Of a stretch of DNA of 35,797 bases, positions 26,892 to 35,797 are shown one piece after another (the first letter of the stretch is position 1; each line of letters opens with the position of its first letter). The notes under the pieces were generated by a model. It saw only the letters and a program-made list of their open reading frames with translations. It had not been told where the DNA came from and did no database searches. The stretch lies in assembly GCA_022767895.1 (NCBI GenBank), contig JALENH010000114.1:1-35797 (forward strand), read 5' to 3'. This DNA is from Eubacterium sp. Its GTDB lineage: Bacteria; Bacillota; Clostridia; Lachnospirales; Lachnospiraceae. The position numbers and the translations under genes were made by a program.

Positions 26892-27926
<1,035 letters not shown>

Positions 27927-27994
27927 CTAAAATAATTGTATTTAAAGCCTATCCGGGAAAATCCCGTGGATGGTTTTCTATGTAAGTGAGAAGT

Positions 27995-28495
27995 TTATCT
28001 TCCCTTCTCCTCGTCATAAAATCCTCTGGCAAGACCGGAAATACCGGTGCGTACCAGTTCCTTAATCTCATATCCCTCAATCAGCTTGATAAAAGCATCC
28101 AGCTTCGCCTGATTTCCCGTCAACTCAATCATCATGGAATTGTCTGCCACATCCACAATTTTGGCACGAAAAATATCAACAATGGCATTAATCGCCGGTC
28201 TTGCTTCCTTATCCGCCTCAACCTTAACGAGAATCAGTTCACGACATACCGAAGCTTCGCCCGTCAACTGCTTCACAGATTTGACGTCCTCCAGTTTATT
28301 CACCTGCTTCTCAATCTGCTCCAGCACAAGATCATCCCCGGTGACTGATACCGTCATGCGGGAAAATGCCGGATTCTCCGTCTCACCAACAGTAAGACTG
28401 TCAATATTATAACCACGGCGGCTGAACAAACCAGCAACACGGCTGAGCACACCGGAAGTATTGTTAACTAATATGGATAGAACTACTTTACTCAT
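27995..28495 (-). CDS. ilvN: Acetolactate synthase small (regulatory) subunit
   Basis: LSILVNNTSGVLSRVAGLFSRRGYNIDSLTVG ACT domain; C-terminal ALS_ss_C-like region. Confidence 0.95.
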   Translation of the reverse strand: MSKVVLSILVNNTSGVLSRVAGLFSRRGYNIDSLTVGETENPAFSRMTVSVTGDDLVLEQIEKQVNKLEDVKSVKQLTGEASVCRELILVKVEADKEARPAINAIVDIFRAKIVDVADNSMMIELTGNQAKLDAFIKLIEGYEIKELVRTGISGLARGFYDEEKGR

Positions 28496-28554
28496 GAGTT
28501 CCTCCCCCTTTTACTCAAATGTCCTAGCGTAATGATATAGATGACGCTTTTTTC

Positions 28555-28583
28555 ATTGTAGCAACATAGGTCTTCCTTGTCAA
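28555..28583 (-). promoter_or_regulatory. Sigma-A promoter for ilvNC
   Basis: TTGACA-N17-TACAAT on the minus strand: perfect -35, 5/6 -10, 17-bp spacer, about 60 bp upstream of ilvN. Confidence 0.85.
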
Positions 28584-28584
28584 G

Positions 28585-29610
28585 TCAACTCTTAAAGAGA
28601 AACTTCTTCAGTGCAGACTTATTGCTCGCCAGATCAGGAACCAGACAGGACTGTCCCCGTATGGTCTGGCTGGTGTATCCACCTTCAATCGGCAAACTGA
28701 ACTGATACAGTTTTGTAGTTCCCATACGCACTACTGTCATCAGGTAAGAATAAATCTCATCCTGTTCCACGTCGGTTTTAACATTTGGCAAAATGACCTC
28801 CGCAAGGCTAAGAAGCTCTTCCGCTGACAATTCTTTCACTTTCTTTAAAATTGCCTGTATCGTCAAACGCTGACGCTCCGTTCGCCCATAATCATCTCCC
28901 TTGCCACTGGCTGTATATACTCCCGGATAATGTCCATCCGGCTGCCTCTTACCATGACGGATCCGGCAGTAACCGAGAGCCTGCTGACCATTAAAAATCT
29001 GCTTGCCCTTCTTCACACTGCGATATTTGCGACGCTTGATGTAATTGGTCTGTCTGAGATTCACAGCTTCCGATTCCGTCAAGTTCACCTCAATGCCTCC
29101 CAATTCATCAATCACATTCACAAAGGCATCGAAATTCACTTCCACATAGCCGTCCATTTTAATCCCGAAATTTTGGGCAATCGTTTTATATAGTAGCTTA
29201 ATCCCGCCGAAGGAATAGGCTGCATTCAGCTTATTCCCGCCATATCCCGGAATTTCCACATACATATCACGCATCAGCGAGGTAAGCTTAAGCTTGTTGT
29301 GTTTTACATCCAATGTGGCAATCATCATGGAATCGGAACGGCGTTCCACATCTTTGTCCTGTTCATCCAGATTCTTATCTGCACCCACCAGAAGAATATT
29401 CACCACTTCCGTATCACTGTCCAGCTTATATTTACTCAGATCCATATTCGATACCTTACCGGATTTATCGATATTCATCATTCCCAGCATCCGGTCACCG
29501 GTATGCTTGACATAAGCAATCCCACTTCCTGCCGTCATGGACAGCAAAATGCCGATTACCAGAAAGATTCTTCCCACAATCTTTCCCTTTCCCGCTTTTG
29601 TTCTTCCCAT
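28585..29610 (-). CDS. LytR-CpsA-Psr (LCP) family protein
   Basis: N-terminal TM; NILLVGADKN, RRSDSMMIATLD, LTSLMRDMYVEIPGYGGNKLNAAYSFGG, RIRHGKR...DDYGRTERQR motifs. Confidence 0.95.
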   Translation of the reverse strand: MGRTKAGKGKIVGRIFLVIGILLSMTAGSGIAYVKHTGDRMLGMMNIDKSGKVSNMDLSKYKLDSDTEVVNILLVGADKNLDEQDKDVERRSDSMMIATLDVKHNKLKLTSLMRDMYVEIPGYGGNKLNAAYSFGGIKLLYKTIAQNFGIKMDGYVEVNFDAFVNVIDELGGIEVNLTESEAVNLRQTNYIKRRKYRSVKKGKQIFNGQQALGYCRIRHGKRQPDGHYPGVYTASGKGDDYGRTERQRLTIQAILKKVKELSAEELLSLAEVILPNVKTDVEQDEIYSYLMTVVRMGTTKLYQFSLPIEGGYTSQTIRGQSCLVPDLASNKSALKKFLFKS

Positions 29611-29643
29611 ACGAAACCTCGCTTTCTCTCTGTCATCCTCGAT

Positions 29644-30564
29644 CTATATCAGCAAAAACAATCCAATATTTCGAAACAGGCCACTTTTTCTGAAACCATA
29701 CCGTAACATCCGGTAACGGCGCCCCCAAAATCCTGCTTTCTCCATCCCCGCAAATTGTTCTGCCACGAAACGCTGCTTTTCATCCATCTGTTCACCAAAG
29801 AGCCGAAGAAAAGCCGCTCCCTGCCGATAAGTTTGCACCAGTACCTGACGTTGTTCCCTTATATGTGCTAATCGTTTCTTCACATAGCCGGAATAGGAAT
29901 TTCCGCCAATCTGATTCCCTTCATGCTGACGATAACGTAATGTTGCCTGAGGAACATAACGAATCATCCCAAAATGACTACAGATTAATGCAATCCACCA
30001 GTCATGAACCCGGATTTTATCCGGTAATTCGTTTAAATAAGGAAGCACTGCCCGATTCATCAACATCGTACATCCAATACACTTATTTTCCATAAAAAGA
30101 TGTGCCGTGTCAACCTTTTTCACATCCAGATGACTGGTTTTATGAAAAAGTCCCAGTTCCTCTCCAGTTGTACTGTCAAAATTCATGGCATCAGTAAAAA
30201 CAAGAACCGGCTTATCCGGCATTTCCTCTTCTGCCCGTTTCATCGTTTTCAAAGAAATCTCTATCTTGTCCCTGTTCCAGATATCATCCTGATCACAGAA
30301 CATCACATAGGGTGCCTGACTTCTTTTCATCCCCTCCAGAAAGTTTTTTACATAGCCAAGATTTTCCGTATTTCTATGAAGACTTACCCGGGCATCCCGG
30401 GACATATACTCCTCAATCACTGCCACGGTTCCATCCGTCGAACCATCATCACATACTTCAATAGATAGATTTTCATGGCTTTGTGCCAACAGGGAATCCA
30501 ACTGTTCTCCAATATATTTCTCACCATTGTAGGTTGCCAGAACGACATGAACCTGATCCCTCAC
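29644..30564 (-). CDS. Family 2 glycosyltransferase (rhamnosyltransferase-like)
   Basis: VVLATYNGEKYIGEQLDSLLAQ, VCDDGSTDGT, VMFCDQDDIWN. A GTG start at 30564 with SD GGAGG overlaps the upstream stop as GTGA. Confidence 0.92.
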   Translation of the reverse strand: MRDQVHVVLATYNGEKYIGEQLDSLLAQSHENLSIEVCDDGSTDGTVAVIEEYMSRDARVSLHRNTENLGYVKNFLEGMKRSQAPYVMFCDQDDIWNRDKIEISLKTMKRAEEEMPDKPVLVFTDAMNFDSTTGEELGLFHKTSHLDVKKVDTAHLFMENKCIGCTMLMNRAVLPYLNELPDKIRVHDWWIALICSHFGMIRYVPQATLRYRQHEGNQIGGNSYSGYVKKRLAHIREQRQVLVQTYRQGAAFLRLFGEQMDEKQRFVAEQFAGMEKAGFWGRRYRMLRYGFRKSGLFRNIGLFLLI

Positions 30565-31490
30565 TCCGCATTCCTCCAATACGTTTTGTTCATTGAAAAT
30601 TTCCTCACAAGCCAAAGTGGCAGTTTGTCATATTTTTTGCCGAACCGGTATCCCAGAAATTTGAATCCGCTTTGAAATATTAAGTCCGGTACAAGATACC
30701 ATTTGCCCTGGCGAAACAAATATTTCATCGTATCTTTTACAAGTTTCATGCCCTCCGATTCCGACTCGACACCATCAAAAATCTCCCGGTACTGCCGCTG
30801 GGATACCGCCAGATCAAAATTTCGCGTAAACTGCTGTCTGTAAGTATATTTGTGGGCGTGAACCACGGCGGCCTCTGCCACATAAGCGATCGCATAGCCA
30901 GCCTGTATCACTCCTGCCGCCATAATCATATCTTCATTGAAAATGGTATGAAGGACAAATCCTCCCATCTCGTCATATACTTTTTTACGGTACATGGCAC
31001 AAACGTTGGAACAGAAATAAGTTTTAATTCCCAACTCCGGCAAATCTTCTTTGGATTTTGTCCGGCTCACAGCAGGGTAATTGAATTCTCTTGTGTAGTG
31101 CTCAATCACACCGACCTGATCATCCGGCAGCTGGCGTCCATAGGCAGTGGCGACTTTTTCCGATGACATAGCATGTATCATATGCTCAATGAGATACTTA
31201 TCCACCGGCACGGCATCCTGAGTCATAAAAAGCATGAACTCTGCTTTCGACAATGCCGCTCCCTGATTTCTCGTGCCACCATGATCAAAGTTCTTCTTCT
31301 CCACCGGAGTAACTACGGCATGATTGGCTTTTTCAAGCATCTTTCTGACTCTTTCATCCTCTTCACCACTCACCAGCGTCTGCATAAAAAATACGTGATC
31401 CGGTTTCACTGTCTGGGCATTCAGTTTTTCGATCAGCCCCATCAGCTTGTCCTCCTCCGGCCTGTACACCGGAATGATTACATCTACCAT
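30561..31490 (-). CDS. Family 2 glycosyltransferase (rhamnosyltransferase-like)
   Basis: VIIPVYRPEEDKLMGLIEKLNAQ, FDHGGTRNQGA, LFMTQDAVP, FNEDMIMAAGVIQAG. Confidence 0.92.
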   Translation of the reverse strand: MVDVIIPVYRPEEDKLMGLIEKLNAQTVKPDHVFFMQTLVSGEEDERVRKMLEKANHAVVTPVEKKNFDHGGTRNQGAALSKAEFMLFMTQDAVPVDKYLIEHMIHAMSSEKVATAYGRQLPDDQVGVIEHYTREFNYPAVSRTKSKEDLPELGIKTYFCSNVCAMYRKKVYDEMGGFVLHTIFNEDMIMAAGVIQAGYAIAYVAEAAVVHAHKYTYRQQFTRNFDLAVSQRQYREIFDGVESESEGMKLVKDTMKYLFRQGKWYLVPDLIFQSGFKFLGYRFGKKYDKLPLWLVRKFSMNKTYWRNAE

Positions 31491-31506
31491 GACTTCCTCC
31501 TGTCCT

Positions 31507-33918
31507 CTATTGCTCCAGCAGACGATTCACCAGTTTCACTGCTTCCCTGGCATCCGCAGAATAACCGTCCGCTCCAATTTCCTCAGCAAAACTCTCCGTC
31601 ACTACAGCGCCACCGATAACAATTTTCGAGGTGATTCCCTGTTCTTTTGCTAGATCAACCACTTCTTTCATCTCCATCATCGTCGTGGTCATCAATGCCG
31701 ACAATCCAATCACCGCTGCCTGATTCTCCCTTGCCGCATCCAGAATTTCCTGACTCTCCACATCTTTCCCCAGATCGATTACATGATAGCCGTAATTTCT
31801 CAGCATCAGGGCAACCAGATTTTTCCCGATATCATGGATATCTCCCTTCACCGTGGCAACAACAATAGTACCCAGCTTCTCGCCCCCTCTGGCAGCCTCC
31901 AAAAGCGGCTCCAGGCGATTGATGGCTTTCTCCATCGTTTCTGCACTGGCAATCAGCTGTGGCAGGAAATATTTTTTCTGTTCAAACAATTCTCCCACAT
32001 AATTAATGGCTGGTATCAAATGCGTATCTATGATTTCCGCCGGCTCTGTCCCCCGCTTCAATTCCTCTTCCACCAAATCCAGCACATGACCGCTCTTTCC
32101 TTTTACCACCGCCAGAAACAGCGGATGTCCTTCCTCTTTGGTTTCCTCTTTCCTCGTCTGGTTCTGGGTAACGGTGGCCCCTGCCACTCCATTGATATAG
32201 CGCAGGTCAGCTTCTTCTTTGTTCAGCAACAAATCAGTAGCAAGCGCCGCATTGACTAAAAGGGTCTGGGACGGATTGGCAATTGCCATAGTCAATCCCT
32301 GACCAATAGCAAGCGTCAGAAACGCACTATTGACAAAAACTCTCTCCGGCAATCCAAAAGAAATATTGGAAAGTCCGCAAATCGTTGCGACTCCCAGTTC
32401 CTCCTTACAGTAGCGAATGGTCTCCAGTACTTCCAGTGCCGCTTTTTTATTGGCACCGATGGTAGCCACAAGGCCATCCACAATGATGTCCTCCTCAGCC
32501 ATTCCCTGACGTTTTGCTTCCGTCAGGATTGTATTAATAATCTCCTTCTTTTCTTGAAGATCTTTCGGCAGTCCTGCATCCGAGAGAGGCAGAAGAATAA
32601 ACATGGCTCCATATTTTTTCGCCACCGGGATTAGTTTTTCAAATTTCTCCGGTTCCAGCGAAATGGAATTAATTAGTGCTCGACCCGGGTAAATACGCAG
32701 TGCGCTTTCCACTACTTCCACATAGCTGGAATCAATACTCAACGGCAAATCTACTGTCATGGTCAGTTCATTCACGACGCGGAGCATCATTTCCTTCTCA
32801 TCAATACCATTCATCCCCATATTGACATCGAGAATCTGCGCACCCAGTTCCGCCTGTTCCTCTGCCATATCCATCACCAGATTCAGGCTTCCGGCTCTCA
32901 GTTCCTCCTGCAATGCCTTCTTCCCGGTGGGATTAATTCGCTCACCGACAATCATGAAATTGCCCTCTAAAGGAATTGGGGTCACATTCCTCTCTGTCGT
33001 CAGCGCACGAATGCTCTTTCTCTGCTTTGGCTGCCAGTTCTTATCCGGCAATCTCTCCACCAGACGACGGATATGCTCCGGCGTTGTTCCACAACAACCG
33101 CCAAGCACAGAAGCTCCTGCTTCAATCAACGGCAGCATGGCCGATGCAAATGTCTCCGCATCCATATCATAACCGGTGACGCCATCCTTCAAAAAAGGAA
33201 GTCCCGCATTGGGTTTCACCACCAGTGGTACAGAAGCATAAAAAGCCATGGCCTTCACTGCCTCAAGCATTTTATCCGGTCCCGTAGAGCAGTTGATTCC
33301 TACAGCATCAGCTCCCATGGACTGAAGCACGACAAGTGCCGTCTCCGGGCTTGTCCCATACAGAGTACGCCCATCCTCCTGGTAAGTCAGCGTCACCATA
33401 ACCGGCTTGTCACAGGTCTCTTTCACTGCCAACAATGCTGCCCGGCACTCCTGCAGACTCATCATCGTCTCAATGGCAAAGAGATCCACTCCTTCTTCTA
33501 CCAAAAGCTTTACTTCCTCTTTATAAATTTCAACCAATGTTTCAAAAGGCATACTCCCCACCGGTTCCAGCTGCTGCCCGGTCATGGAAATATCACCGGC
33601 AATATAAATTTTCCGGTCTGTACCACTTCTTCGAATGGCCTCTTTGGTAAGTCCTACTAATTGTTTTGTCAGTTCCTTCTGCCTGTCTGCAAGACCATAT
33701 TCCTCCAGCTTAATCCGGTTGCAGGTAAAAGTCGGAGTGTACAACACATCCGAGCCCGCCTCAATATATTGCTTCTGAAGATTAATAAATACCTCTGCAT
33801 GTTCAACAATCCACTGTTCCGGGCAATCGCCACTCTTCATTCCTGCCAGCTGCAGATTCGATCCGGTAGCGCCATCCAGTATTACATAGCCTTGATTTAA
33901 AAATTCTCTAAAATCCAA
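31507..33918 (-). CDS. metH: Cobalamin-dependent methionine synthase (MetH-like) lacking the C-terminal reactivation domain
   Basis: DGATGSNLQ, GGCCGTTPEHI (Zn cysteines), MIVGERINPTGKK (pterin domain), GDIHDIGKNLVALMLRNYGYHVIDLG (B12 DxHxxG). Ends after the B12 domain at 803 aa. TTG start with SD GAGG. Confidence 0.93.
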   Translation of the reverse strand: MDFREFLNQGYVILDGATGSNLQLAGMKSGDCPEQWIVEHAEVFINLQKQYIEAGSDVLYTPTFTCNRIKLEEYGLADRQKELTKQLVGLTKEAIRRSGTDRKIYIAGDISMTGQQLEPVGSMPFETLVEIYKEEVKLLVEEGVDLFAIETMMSLQECRAALLAVKETCDKPVMVTLTYQEDGRTLYGTSPETALVVLQSMGADAVGINCSTGPDKMLEAVKAMAFYASVPLVVKPNAGLPFLKDGVTGYDMDAETFASAMLPLIEAGASVLGGCCGTTPEHIRRLVERLPDKNWQPKQRKSIRALTTERNVTPIPLEGNFMIVGERINPTGKKALQEELRAGSLNLVMDMAEEQAELGAQILDVNMGMNGIDEKEMMLRVVNELTMTVDLPLSIDSSYVEVVESALRIYPGRALINSISLEPEKFEKLIPVAKKYGAMFILLPLSDAGLPKDLQEKKEIINTILTEAKRQGMAEEDIIVDGLVATIGANKKAALEVLETIRYCKEELGVATICGLSNISFGLPERVFVNSAFLTLAIGQGLTMAIANPSQTLLVNAALATDLLLNKEEADLRYINGVAGATVTQNQTRKEETKEEGHPLFLAVVKGKSGHVLDLVEEELKRGTEPAEIIDTHLIPAINYVGELFEQKKYFLPQLIASAETMEKAINRLEPLLEAARGGEKLGTIVVATVKGDIHDIGKNLVALMLRNYGYHVIDLGKDVESQEILDAARENQAAVIGLSALMTTTMMEMKEVVDLAKEQGITSKIVIGGAVVTESFAEEIGADGYSADAREAVKLVNRLLEQ

Positions 33919-33935
33919 TTTTATGCCTCACTTTC

Positions 33936-33980
33936 AAAAATCCCCATTTCACAATAGAATATCATGAAAAGGGGGATTTT
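33936..33980 (-). terminator. Intrinsic terminator after class V aminotransferase
   Basis: Minus strand AAAATCCCCCTTTTCAT-GATATTCTATT-GTGAAATGGGGATTTTT hairpin with U-tract. Confidence 0.75.
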
Positions 33981-33991
33981 GCAAACTCCAC

Positions 33992-35125
33992 TTACAGGCA
34001 CTGTAAAAATATTTCTTTCATGTCACACCGACAAACAAATCCCAGTGAATTCAATGTCTTTGTAAGAGCTGATAACATCTCTGCCACATCATCTTCATTG
34101 GCGTTGTTACCCATATGCCCCAACCGGAACACTTTACCGGCCAGCACATCAAAGCAGCCGGATATCAGTATCCCATGCTGGTCCTTCATCGTCCCGATGA
34201 TGTCCCTATCCATCAAACCCTCCGGCACATTTACTACTGTTACGGTTGCTGAATCTCCATATTCCAGATACAGTGAAAGCCCTGCTTCCTTAACCGCCTG
34301 TCGCACTGCAACAGCAATCCGGTGGTGTCTTTCAATCCGCCCGGTATCCTCCTTCACTAGACGCACAGCCTCTGCCAGACCATAAATATCACTAATGGGC
34401 ATGGTATAGGGGAACCATTTGTCCCTGTAATAATTTCGAAATGTCAGCAGGTTGCAGTAAAAAGATGCCACCGGTGTCGTTCTCGCCTCCATGGCAGCCA
34501 TGGCATCGTTACTTACTGTAACAAAAGCCAGTCCCGGCGGTGCGGATAATGCCTTCTGGGAGCCGCCGCACACAATATCAATCTGCCAGTCATCTACTCT
34601 GACTTCCTCACCAAACATGGACGCCACCGCATCTACCACCGTAAGGATTCCATATTTTTTAAGCAACGGACATATTTTACTAATATCATTCAGCACGCCA
34701 CTTGGTGTGTCACAGTGCACCACGGTTGCATACTTATAATCATGATTTTTCTCCAGATATGCCTCTAATTCCGCCACATCCACCGGATGATGGTAATCCA
34801 CCGTATAAGTTTCCGGTTGTCCGCCATATAATTTCACAAAATCGGCAAAGCCTTTCCCAAAAATGCCATTATCAATCACCAGCACTCGATCTCCCGGCTC
34901 TGTCAGGGAAGCGCAGGCAGCTTCCAGGGCAAGAATTCCCTCTCCTCCCAGAATATATGTATCATTTTCTGTATGAAGAAGTTCTGCCAGTGATTGGCAT
35001 ACCTGATGATACTCCTCGCAAAATTGTTCGTCCACATCCGGATTACCAAACTGACGGCTTCGCGCCTCCATCACAGAAACCGCTGTCATGGTCGGTCCCG
35101 GGGTCATCATTTTATACATCGTCAT
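33992..35125 (-). CDS. Class V aminotransferase (serine-pyruvate/alanine-glyoxylate type)
   Basis: MMTPGPTMTAVSVMEA, LGGEGILALEAACASL, VVHCDTPSGVLND, DAVASMFGEEVRVDDWQIDIVCGGSQKALSAPPGLAFV (PLP Lys). Confidence 0.93.
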   Translation of the reverse strand: MTMYKMMTPGPTMTAVSVMEARSRQFGNPDVDEQFCEEYHQVCQSLAELLHTENDTYILGGEGILALEAACASLTEPGDRVLVIDNGIFGKGFADFVKLYGGQPETYTVDYHHPVDVAELEAYLEKNHDYKYATVVHCDTPSGVLNDISKICPLLKKYGILTVVDAVASMFGEEVRVDDWQIDIVCGGSQKALSAPPGLAFVTVSNDAMAAMEARTTPVASFYCNLLTFRNYYRDKWFPYTMPISDIYGLAEAVRLVKEDTGRIERHHRIAVAVRQAVKEAGLSLYLEYGDSATVTVVNVPEGLMDRDIIGTMKDQHGILISGCFDVLAGKVFRLGHMGNNANEDDVAEMLSALTKTLNSLGFVCRCDMKEIFLQCL

Positions 35126-35138
35126 CTGTCCTTTCTAA

Positions 35139-35792
35139 CTAATTTCGTTCCAATGATGTTTTCCAGTTTTTCCTTAAAAGTTCAGGATTATTTTCCAGAT
35201 GGGCAAAATCATTAAACCTTTCCAGGAAAAAGAATTTTCTTTCTTCATCATAAATCAAGTGCGTGAAACTGGTATTCTCCATATCGATGGCAAATTTCAG
35301 TTTATTTTTCTGCCCGGTTTGAAGAATTGCGGCACAGACAGACCGAATCACGCCCCCATGGGTTACCACTGCCACCCGACTTTCCGATCTGCCGCATAGC
35401 GCAAGAATCTGTGGCATAACCCTTGCCGCCACATCAGCTCCACACTCTCCGCCATCCGGATAAGGTATATCCTCCCGGTGCAGGGAACGTTCTTTGCGAA
35501 ACTCACCGTATCGAACACGAATTTCTTCATCTGTCCTGCCAGTGAATCCTCCAAAATTAATTTCTTGTATATCGGGAAGTATCTCATAATCCAGTTGAAT
35601 GGACTGACCAATAATTTGTGCCGTCTCTCTGGCACGCAGCAATTCAGAAGAATACAGTTTTTCCAATCCATAGGACTGAAGCCTCTGTCCTGCCAGTTCC
35701 GCCTGTCTCCGTCCAACCTCATCCAGTTCCACATCCACATTACACAGCTTACTGCACTGTCTTCCATGTCGTATCAGATATATGTCCTTCAT
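35139..35792 (-). CDS. Histidine phosphatase family protein
   Basis: IYLIRHGRQ motif, SSELLRARETAQ, EINFGGFTGRT, VVTHGGVIRS. Confidence 0.93.
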   Translation of the reverse strand: MKDIYLIRHGRQCSKLCNVDVELDEVGRRQAELAGQRLQSYGLEKLYSSELLRARETAQIIGQSIQLDYEILPDIQEINFGGFTGRTDEEIRVRYGEFRKERSLHREDIPYPDGGECGADVAARVMPQILALCGRSESRVAVVTHGGVIRSVCAAILQTGQKNKLKFAIDMENTSFTHLIYDEERKFFFLERFNDFAHLENNPELLRKNWKTSLERN

Positions 35793-35797
35793 TGGTA

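Noticed and set aside
27951-27971. Hairpin between ilvN and ilvC (ATCCACGGGA/TCCCGGAT)
   Set aside because: No U-tract; could be an RNA processing or stability element but too weak to call a terminator.

Overview
The window looks like a chromosomal segment from a low/medium-GC Firmicute, probably Clostridia/Lachnospiraceae (inference from gene order and protein style). Every convincing gene is on the minus strand. Reading in the direction of transcription (35.8 kb towards 1) it contains: histidine phosphatase and class V aminotransferase; terminator; metH-like methionine synthase, two GT2 glycosyltransferases and an LCP-family protein; a near-consensus promoter driving ilvN-ilvC; terminator; HAD phosphatase; a tandem-OB SSB-like protein; a promoter plus lysine riboswitch (L box) plus intrinsic terminator; then a very tightly packed run dapA-dapB-murF-priA-def-fmt-yugP-rsmB-rlmN-prpC-pknB-rsgA-rpe. 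This run continues without a visible terminator into an accessory block: 7TM hybrid sensor kinase/HPt, P1-family peptidase, DAACS transporter B, BIG2/SH3/NlpC-P60 wall hydrolase, DAACS transporter A. A strong hairpin terminator ends the block before a partial ychF. The best candidate for something under-described is the accessory block (about 0.6-10.5 kb). Both of its DAACS (EAAT/GltP-fold) transporters carry a homologous N-terminal GHKL/RsbW-like cytosolic domain, and their substrate- and sodium-site motifs diverge in opposite ways. They flank a YkfC-like cell-wall endopeptidase and sit beside a P1 peptidase and a phosphorelay kinase, which suggests a peptidoglycan/peptide scavenging or sensing module. 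No tRNA, rRNA, CRISPR array or mobile element was seen. No database searches were possible, so family calls rest on recognised motifs.
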